Source: Elymus sibiricus (taxonomy: Eukaryota; Streptophyta; Magnoliopsida; Poales; Poaceae). Taken from it: a stretch of DNA of 64,000 nt. The translations under genes and the position numbers were made by a program. The number at the start of each line of letters is the position of its first letter. Position 1 is the first letter of the stretch. The stretch spans positions 76,447,954 through 76,511,953 of the forward strand of contig CM077665.1 of assembly GCA_039707655.1 (NCBI GenBank), given 5' to 3'. The notes beneath the pieces are model-generated. The model was not told the DNA's origin, did no database searches, and was given only the letters and a program-made list of their open reading frames with translations. Positions 56,338 to 64,000 of the stretch are shown one piece after another.

Positions 56338-58818
56338 ATGGATTCACGAAAGGTAAAGAAAACAGGGAATGGACCGGCCCAAATATGGCAGCGCAATTTG
56401 CCAGCGTACATTCCCACAAAAAAAATAAACAAAAATTGCCAGCGTACATCGTTTGCTCCTTATGTGGGGAATAGGAAATTCAGGCAGTACGAGGTGATGT
56501 GGGAGAGGGAACCATCCCTACCAGAGGTCATCATGAATGCATGGACGGAGTTGGGCTCCATGCTTAACCTTGGGGACGTCTCCTCGGGGCTGGGCAGCCT
56601 GATGAAGCAGCTGCAAGACTGGAGCCGGAAAAAGTTCGGTAACGTTATTAAGGAAATTAATAAATCCTGCTCACGGCTCGAAGAGCTTCTATCTATGAAT
56701 GCTGACAGGAAGGAAATTCGGGAGGCGACGGATAGCTTGAACGAGCTGTTGTACCGCGAGGAGATGATGTGGATGCAACGCTCGCGGGTTGCATGGCTGA
56801 AGGAGGGGGACCGGAACACACAATTCTTCCACAGGAAAGCTAAGTGGCGTGCCAAGAAGAATCGTATTAAGAAATTGGTTGATGCTACAGGAGCAGTCCA
56901 CAGCGACCATGCAGCGATGGCAGAGATGGTTTCGGAGTATTTCTCCACGCTCTTTTCAGCGGATGAGTCCCTATGCCCGGACCCGGTCATTGCTTTGATT
57001 AACACTCGTATTACTGATCAAATGAATGTCGGTCTATGCGCAGAGTTCTCTGACAAGGAGATAGCTGATGCCCTCTTCCAGATTGGCCCCTTGAAGGCCC
57101 CGGGGCCGGATGGCTTCCCTGCCCGGTTCTTCCAAAGAAACTGGGAGGTCATGCGGGATCAAGTCATTGCAGGTGTGAAGGAGTTCTTTCGGACAGGCGT
57201 CATGCCTATTGGGGTGAACGACACAGCCATCGTCCTCATTCCTAAGGTGGATAACCCCGAGAGGTTGACGGAGTTCAGGCCCATCAGCCTTTGTAATGTC
57301 ATCTACAAGGTGGTGGCAAAGTGTCTGGTAAATCGGCTCCGGCCTATCCTTGATGAGATTATATCCCCTGAGCAGAGTGCCTTTGTTCCCGGATGCCTCA
57401 TCACTGATAATGCGCTCATAGCTTTTGAGTGTTTTCACTATATACAACAAGAGAAAGACCCTGAAAAAAGTTTTTGTGCTTACAAACTGGATTTGTCCAA
57501 AGCATATGATAGGGTGGACTGGATCTTCTTGGAGCGAATGATGCAAAAGATGGGTTTCGCTCACCGATGGGTGAACTGGATTATGGCGTGCGTCACCTCG
57601 GTGAGATACACAGTAAAATTTAATGGGACCCTCTTGGATTCGTTTGCACCGTCCCGTGGGCTACGGCAAGGTGATCCTCTTTCCCCGTTCTTGTTTTTAT
57701 TGGTGGCTGATGGGCTTTCTGCTTTGTTGAAGAAGGGAGAAGAAAATGGTGATTTCACACCACTCAAGGTGTGTTGCAGAGCTCCTGGTGTGTCACACCT
57801 TCTGTTTGCAGATGACACGTTGCTGTTTTTCAAAGCAAAGGAGGATGAAGCCAGGAAAGTGAAGGAGGTTCTGCATGTCTATGAGAGGGCCACGGGTCAG
57901 AGCATAAACCCAGCCAAGTGCAGTGCATTGTTTGGCGAGGCTTGCCCAGCGGAGGAACAACACAAAGTTCGGGATGTCCTGAACATTGTCACCGACTTGT
58001 TTGAGGACAAATACTTGGGCCTTCCAACACCGGATGGACGCATGTCTCGTGGGAAATTTCAGAACTTGCAGTCCAGACTCTTGAAGCGCATTATTGCCTG
58101 GGGTGACACACTTTCTTTGGCTGGTAAGGAAACGATGATCAAAGCAATTGCGCAAGCTATTCCGACGTATGTCATGGGGGTCTTCAAGCTTCCTATGTCT
58201 GTCTGTGATGATCTTAACCACATGGTCCGGAACTTTTGGTGGGGTGCATCGGAGGGGAAGCGAAAGACTCATTGGCTGTCTTGGCCGAAGATTCTGGCAC
58301 GGAAATGCCACGACGGGCTGGGCTTCCGCGACTTCAGGGTCTTCAACCAGGCGCTCTTGGCGCGTCAGGCGTGGCGCTTGCTCACCAACCCTAATAGTCT
58401 ATGTGCGCAGGTCCTTAAGGCGAGGTATTACCCCGAGGGTCGCCTCGAAGATACCGTCTTCTCCGGCAACGCATCTCCAACTTGGCAGGCCATCCAACAT
58501 GGTCTGAAACTACTCAAGAAGGGCATCATTTGGCGGGTTGGAGATGGCCGGGACATCCGGATTTGGCGCGATCGCTGGATCCCGCGCAAGCCGACTGGAC
58601 AACTCATCACGCAGCAGGGTACCTGTCGCCTCCGCCGGGTCGCTGAACTCCTGGCGGCGGACGGATCGTGGAGGATGGACCTCCTACGCCGCTACTTCCA
58701 TCCTGCTGATGTGGAGGCCATCTCTAACATACGCACGTTGAGCCGCGTCGCCGACGACATCATCGCATGGGGGCCGGAGAGGAACGGTATCTTCACCGTT
58801 CGATCGGCATATCGCCTA
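56338..58818 (+). pseudogene. L1-type LINE ORF2, truncated at both ends
   Basis: An 832-codon frame in which LINE homology starts at about 56470 (GNRKFRQYEVMWERE) and continues to the LTR junction at 58818; the final six codons belong to the LTR. The reverse transcriptase has FRPISLCNVIYK (about 313), LDLSKAYDRVDW (about 384), GLRQGDPLSPFLF (about 441) and the catalytic FADD at 490-493, followed by the zinc-binding C-terminal part (zf-RVT-like, WRVGDGRDIRIWRDRW, FTVRSAYRL). The N-terminal endonuclease is missing (5' truncation, usual for LINEs), and the C-terminus is cut by the copia LTR. No stop or frameshift lies within about 780 codons, so the insertion was fairly recent. Confidence 0.9.
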
Positions 58819-61013
58819 TGTAGGGTAACGCAGTAGAAAACAAAAAATTTCCGACCTACGCACCAGCCCAGGACCACTATGGAGACTGCATACAAGGTTT
58901 GATCATTTTTCGTTACCGACTCGTAGCGCAGCGGAAGTAGAGTCGATGACGAACGGCGGTGCAGATCCCCGCAGCTAGGATTTTACAACCTCCCAACCGC
59001 GAGGATGTATACCCTCATCTGCCCCGCGGACAGCCCTCCGGGAGGCGGTCGCACAGTCCCCCGGACGGTGTCACGGACAGCCCTTCGGGATGACCTCCGA
59101 AACTCGGACTGTCACTCGGACAGCCCTTCGGGAGGACCTCCAAAACTCGGACGGTCACACGGACAGCCCTTCGGGAGGCACTCTCGAACTAAGACCTAAA
59201 CTACGATCTCTCTACAGAGTTGCACACATACGGTGTCATCTATCCGGCAGGGCTTCGCCGTCCAGAACTAGTTCCCACCGGAACCCAGACAGCCTTTCGG
59301 CTCTACGAAACTATTTCGTGGGAGGGAGAGAAGAAAGGCAGATCATGCATGCCATGTGTGTGAGAGTTGGAGTGAGGATGGAGAGCTCCTCTCCACCTCC
59401 TTATATAGTGGTGGAAGGGGTGAGGGGGGGGGCTGAAATTTCAGCCCACAAAACAAGCACCCACCAAACAAGGAAACATGTTCCCATCAAACATGGAGAA
59501 AACATGTTCCCTTGTCCATGGTGTTCCCCCATGGGGCCCCACCTTCCTCCCAACACTCTCCACCATTTGTGGGGGCTGCCCCCCACCATGGGCCCCCCCC
59601 AACACTTTGTCCAGCCACAAGGGGGCTGTCCCCTAAAGGGGGCGCCCCCAAAAACAGCCCAAAAACAGCCCCCACGATCCGTGGGATCTTGTCCCCTCTC
59701 GCTGGGACAAGATGTTTTTTGAACTATTTCTTCTGAAAAATTCCGGAAGGTCCCAGAACATTTCCGGCACCCTCTAAAATTATCTGGACTCGCTCCGGAA
59801 CATTTCCGGTATGGTGGTTTAATTTAAAACCATCTTCGTTTACCCGGTAAACAATTCCGGCAGCTCCGAAAACCTTTTTCGGTTTTTTCTCCGAAAAAAT
59901 CCCAGAAATTACCAGACCAATCTGGCAACCTCCAAAACATTCCCGGTGCTTGCCGAAACCTTTTTGGATCAATGGTTTTATCCGAAACAACTTTTCGGTT
60001 TTACCGAAACTTTTTCGGTGTTCTCTCCGGAACTTTTCCGTTGTCTCCGAAACTATTCCAGTGACTTTCTCTCGGACTCCTTGTCTAGTATTCAGCAGAT
60101 AGATGACCCTTAAGCGTGTGACCCTATAGGTTCGGTGAAGTATAGACATGACCGGAACACTTTCCGATCAATGATCAGCATCGGAGCCGTGGACACCCAT
60201 ATTGACCCCTATACCCACACGAATAAATATTCGAGTGAACCTCCAGTTGCCGTGTGCTATTCCTGCTGCTTCGCGATATGTTACAATACCCGAGGTGAGA
60301 TTTATCGGCATCCCTGTGGATCAACAACCTTGTCCACTATGCCAGTTACCTCGTTACCGGTATTGTTCTCTTTTCTCGTTTCTGTGTTCCGGCATCCCTG
60401 TGATCAAATCACAAAGTGTCTGGCCAGACGATGATGGATACCGTAACACCGAGAGGGCCCGAGAATATCTCTCCACCGTCGGAGGAGCAAATCCCAATCT
60501 TGAGCTATCAAGTTACTTGACACACTTTTCCATGAACCCGTAAGCCGCCGTAATAGCCACCCATTTATGGATGACGTTTAACAAACCCCAAAGTTCATGA
60601 AGCAAGCATGAAGAAACCCGATACTCTCATGGTCTAAGGAATCATGCAAACGTTAACCATCTCTGTGTTATAAACCATTAACTAGTGACGAATGTATCTC
60701 ATAGCATAACATCAATTCGGGTCGATTCAACACAAATGTTCTTCCAACATTGTGCCCTCAAAATTGCCGGCATAGCCATGCCCATGATCAGGAAAACAGG
60801 ATCATCATGCAATACTTGAGCCAGTCTTAGAGGCTTGACTAGGAATATATTTTACCGTTTATTATCCCACACGTGCACATGAGTTTTCCTCCAAGCCTCG
60901 TTTTATTTGTAGACTCGAGAATCATTGCAGTTATAGCATGGAACATAAACATAATTATGAACAGGGAGATAATCAATAACATTTATTATTGCCTCTAGGG
61001 CATATCTCCTACA
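58819..61013 (-). repeat. LTR (2195 bp) of another copia element
   Basis: On the minus strand it starts TGTAGGAGATATGCCC and ends CGTTACCCTACA; the adjacent interior starts with a polypurine tract like that of the Angela-type element (reverse complement of GACTCCCACTTGCACTAG). It is related in design to Angela LTRs (GCCCTAGAGGCAATAATAAA) but diverged, so it is a sister family. This is the 3' LTR; the 5' LTR and the right target duplication lie outside the window. Confidence 0.9.
59027..59190 (-). repeat. ~43-bp tandem repeat in the LTR
   Basis: Four imperfect copies begin CGGACAGCCCTTCGGGA at about 59027, 59074, 59117 and 59160, with aactcggac.gtcac between them. Confidence 0.88.
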
Positions 61014-64000
61014 GACTCCCACTTGCACTAGAGTCAATAATCTAGTCAATGCTAATGCACTTTACACCTATGGCATACTGGTGTAAAATATGCTTTGCTT
61101 GTGGTATAGCCTGATGTCCAACGGATCTGACAACTTCAGCTCCGTGTGTAACTTTGCATATCCTCACGTTTTCACGCTTTCACAAAATTCATATTTTGTG
61201 TGGACTTGGCTTTGCATATGTGTGAATCATGGTCGAAACCTGATTTCTCAGACTGAGCTATGGAGCAACTATCTACAATAGTGTCCCATAGACCAAAGCC
61301 ATCTTGGAACCATACTAAGTTCATGAATGAACTATATGATTCAACAACTTCTTTGTCGCTTCTTAAGCGTCAACATACTTAGCCTTTGTTATAGAATTCG
61401 CCACAGTATCTTGTTTGGAACAATTTCCAACTACCGTGCCACCATATTGTGTATTACACAAAACCCTTAACCTAAATCGAAAATCGCATGGAGCATTAAT
61501 GAAGACTGTATCGATGTAATTACTTACAACGAGCACTTCATAATCTCTGCTTGCGAGAAAACATGTCATCAGCACTACTCTAGTACTCAATGACATCTTT
61601 CACTGTTGTCCCATGATCAGTACTTTGATCACTATGGTATCTATACTCGCAACAACTTTGGAGTATTGGACATATCTGGTTGTTTTTACATACCATGGAA
61701 TACATGATTAATCCAAACACAAGAGTGTGTGGAATCACCATCATGTATTTTGCTCATCAGTGTTTTGGGACACCAAGTCTTGCATAAAACTCTTTCCATG
61801 TGACTTCGGCAAGAATCACTCCTTGACGGTTTTTCAATGCTAAAAGGTTTTAGCATCTTGTCAATATGTATTCATGGCTTAGCCCCATTAGGTAAATCTA
61901 TCTCCATAGATCATCATGCCTAATATTGAGGCTATTTAGCCTAAGCACTTCATCGAAAAACTATTTTCAAATGAAGTCCTAATTCGTGTCAAGAAATTTA
62001 TTTCCAATTAACAATGTGTCAAGTACACACGGTTTTTAGAAATATTATTATGCTCCCACTTACTTTCTTGAATCACAAGCATCTTCGATACCCATTTGAT
62101 GAAGTCAAACTCTTTTGACCATTTCATCAAAAACGAAGATTCCAACTCCACTTTGCTCTCTTCTGTCCATCGCTGGAACTCTGAAGTTTGCATACTTACT
62201 AGCATCCTCTGGATCGACAAATTACTTTGGACTGTATCACATATAAGTCCTAGGTTTCATTTCCATCGGATGGAAGTCCCTTTGTCATCCATGTTTCATA
62301 TCTCATGATTGAAATATGTATTAACTGCTAGTTCAACCCGAATCGACTTCAAGCATCGCTACGGTGAAACAACCTCATCGTAGTCAACTCCTTGAACTTG
62401 TTATTTCAACAAGTCGAGCTTTATGGATAAAACATTTTTACCGTATCAGTTTTTAGTTCCATAAATATTCGTTAGACTCTAAGTCTTCCGAAAGGTGTAT
62501 CAAGGTTTTAATCTTGAATCACTTATATGGAAACTATCTCGGATTGTATTGGCATTTAGTCAATTCCGGAGTCAGGGCCCATCACCGCTTCCTTGTGTAT
62601 TGTAGGTATACTGTTGTCCAACAACAATATCTCGTTAGCGCACCTGAGAGGTTTGCACGAGCCTTGCCTACGAGGTTCAGCTGCAAGTTCGACTGAAGTC
62701 CATACATTTTATTGTAGAGACTTCCGTATCAGTCGCAGTAGGAAACTCCGGAATCACTTCCAAGGTTTCTTTCCTTTGATCTGATGTCGAAGATACTGGT
62801 TATCTCGTCGAGTTGCACTGTCCTCCCACTCGCCTTTTGTAAGAACTATTCTCTTTAAAAGCATACCGTTTTGCGGCAAAATCCTTTGCCTCGGTATAGT
62901 GGTGGGGAATACCCAAACGACTTGGGATAACCTTACAAAGTATCACTTGTCTGATTTGGAATAGGTTTGTAACCTTTTACACAAGCCCCATATTCCAAAT
63001 GTTAAGAAAAGATATAACATGGTTGGGCGTACCATACCATGGCATCATTTCAACAGACCTGATGGATCTCTTTTCAGTGTAAAAGCCGCAGTCTCTAAAG
63101 CATTACTCTTTAAAAGGGATAATGGCAAATCTATTTATGTCATCTTTGATCTTACCATGTCATAAATGGTTCGATTACATCTTCACGGACTTTCCACTTG
63201 CAGTGGTGTTCCGGGAGGTGCAAGTTATGAAACCCCCTTTCACAACTCATCAGACATTCGCTAAACTTGTAACTCAAATATTCCTTTCTGCAATCGAATT
63301 GTAGAAACATAATTTTCTTGTTACAATATTTTCTTCTTCATTTTGAAAACCTTTTGAATGAATTCAAAAGATCCAGGCTTACGTCTCATCAAGTAAATAT
63401 CAATATATATCTACTTGAGTCATTTTTGAAGGTAGACAAATCCACTGTTTGCAACAACATTTATTGGACTACACACATCATAATGTATGATTACCAATAT
63501 GTTCTTTGCTCGTTCCTTATGGCCTGTGAACGGTATTTCAGTCACTTCACCTTTCAGAGGAAAGTTGCAAGTGTCAGATGATTCAAAATCAAATGACTTC
63601 AAAATCCATCATAATGGAAGTTTCCATGCGGGTTTCTCCAATGTGACCAAATGCAGTGCCACACTTGTGTGGTATTCTTTTAGTCTTGAGACATTTAGCG
63701 TCAGTGTTATGGATGTATCATATTACCATCAATATTCATAGCATACATCCCATCCTGTATGGAAGCATGGCCCTTCATGTTATTCATAACACCGAACATC
63801 AAAAGTTCTCTTATGAATAACCTTCTTGCAAAATACCTTATGCAAAGGGCTAGAGTGTATGAAACTCTAAATGAATTATGAAAGTAAATACAGAGGCAAT
63901 GTATTAATATCAATATTCATAACATACATCTCATTCATAATGAAAGTATGGCCCTTATGTTATTCATAACATCGAACATCAAAAGTTCTCTTATGAATAA
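61014..64000 (-). pseudogene. Decayed copia gag-pol (sister of Angela), runs off the window
   Basis: Order from left: polypurine tract, RNase H remnant (61363-61596, ending SKQDTVANSITKAKYVDA), reverse transcriptase remnants (62008-62220), and integrase remnants (63420-63602, with FDFESSDTC and HYDVCSPINVVA matching the intact copy at its residues 463-510). Many stops and frameshifts. Together with the LTR at 58819-61013 it forms one element inserted in the LINE. Confidence 0.88.
63730..64000 (-). repeat. Internal duplication of ~90 bp in the decayed copia
   Basis: The segment 63738-63828 (atattcatagcatacatc ... gttctcttatgaataa) recurs at 63911-64000 with a few changes, a spacing of about 175 bp. 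The second copy reaches the window edge. Confidence 0.85.

Overview
This is a plant nuclear window, almost certainly from a Triticeae grass (wheat or a close relative). The LTR sequences are of the Angela/BARE/WIS and Sabrina types, Stowaway-like and Harbinger-like MITEs are present, and the window holds only two gene-like units in about 30 kb of nested transposons. I could not search any database, so family names rest on recognition.

Host genes: two paralogous two-domain EUL (R40-type, 'ricin B-like') lectin genes lie on the minus strand about 31 kb apart: lectin-1 (13138-14569) and lectin-2 (45918-47680). Each has a TATA box of the form CTATAAAA about 85-95 bp upstream of its ATG. Their introns differ in an informative way, and in both the stop codon appears to be split by a last intron.

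Layout, left to right. 1-6055: a decayed Angela-type copia element (+), inserted in the 3' part of a Sabrina-like gypsy element (6056-10436), itself inserted in a PIF/Harbinger transposon (10437-12337) whose transposase has two nonsense codons. 13138-16600: lectin-1 and its upstream region, a tandemly duplicated segment invaded by MITEs. 17554-20293: a decayed repeat with a broken, unrecognised ORF and a 'tgctggaac' array. 20572-27551: a complete copia insertion (-) with identical 186-bp LTRs and a CCAAG target duplication, but a dead internal domain unusually full of short perfect inverted repeats. 27994-28284 and 29329-29482: short LINE-like and SINE-like insertions with clear target duplications. 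29675-45167: a copia element (+) with a broken gag-pol, flanked by a ~94-bp direct duplication and split by a very young, apparently intact Angela-type element (35551-44570, minus, one 1327-aa polyprotein, TSD TTAGC). 45168-50100: lectin-2 and repeat remnants. 50100-56340: AT-rich repeats, a ~207-bp tandem array and a long-TIR MULE-like element with a 9-bp TSD. 56338-58818: a 5'-truncated L1-type LINE, broken by the 2.2-kb LTR (58819-61013) of another decayed copia element (-) that runs off the window.

Most unusual signal: the decayed copia internal domain at 21.2-26.0 kb carries about twenty perfect inverted repeats with arms of 7-9 bp and mostly short loops. It also holds a roughly 88-bp-periodic array (25133-25960) in which each unit has a hairpin whose arm sequence changes from unit to unit while pairing is kept. 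A similar excess is seen in the decayed copia at 61-64 kb, where an inverted repeat can be compared with its intact relative and shows matched changes in both arms.
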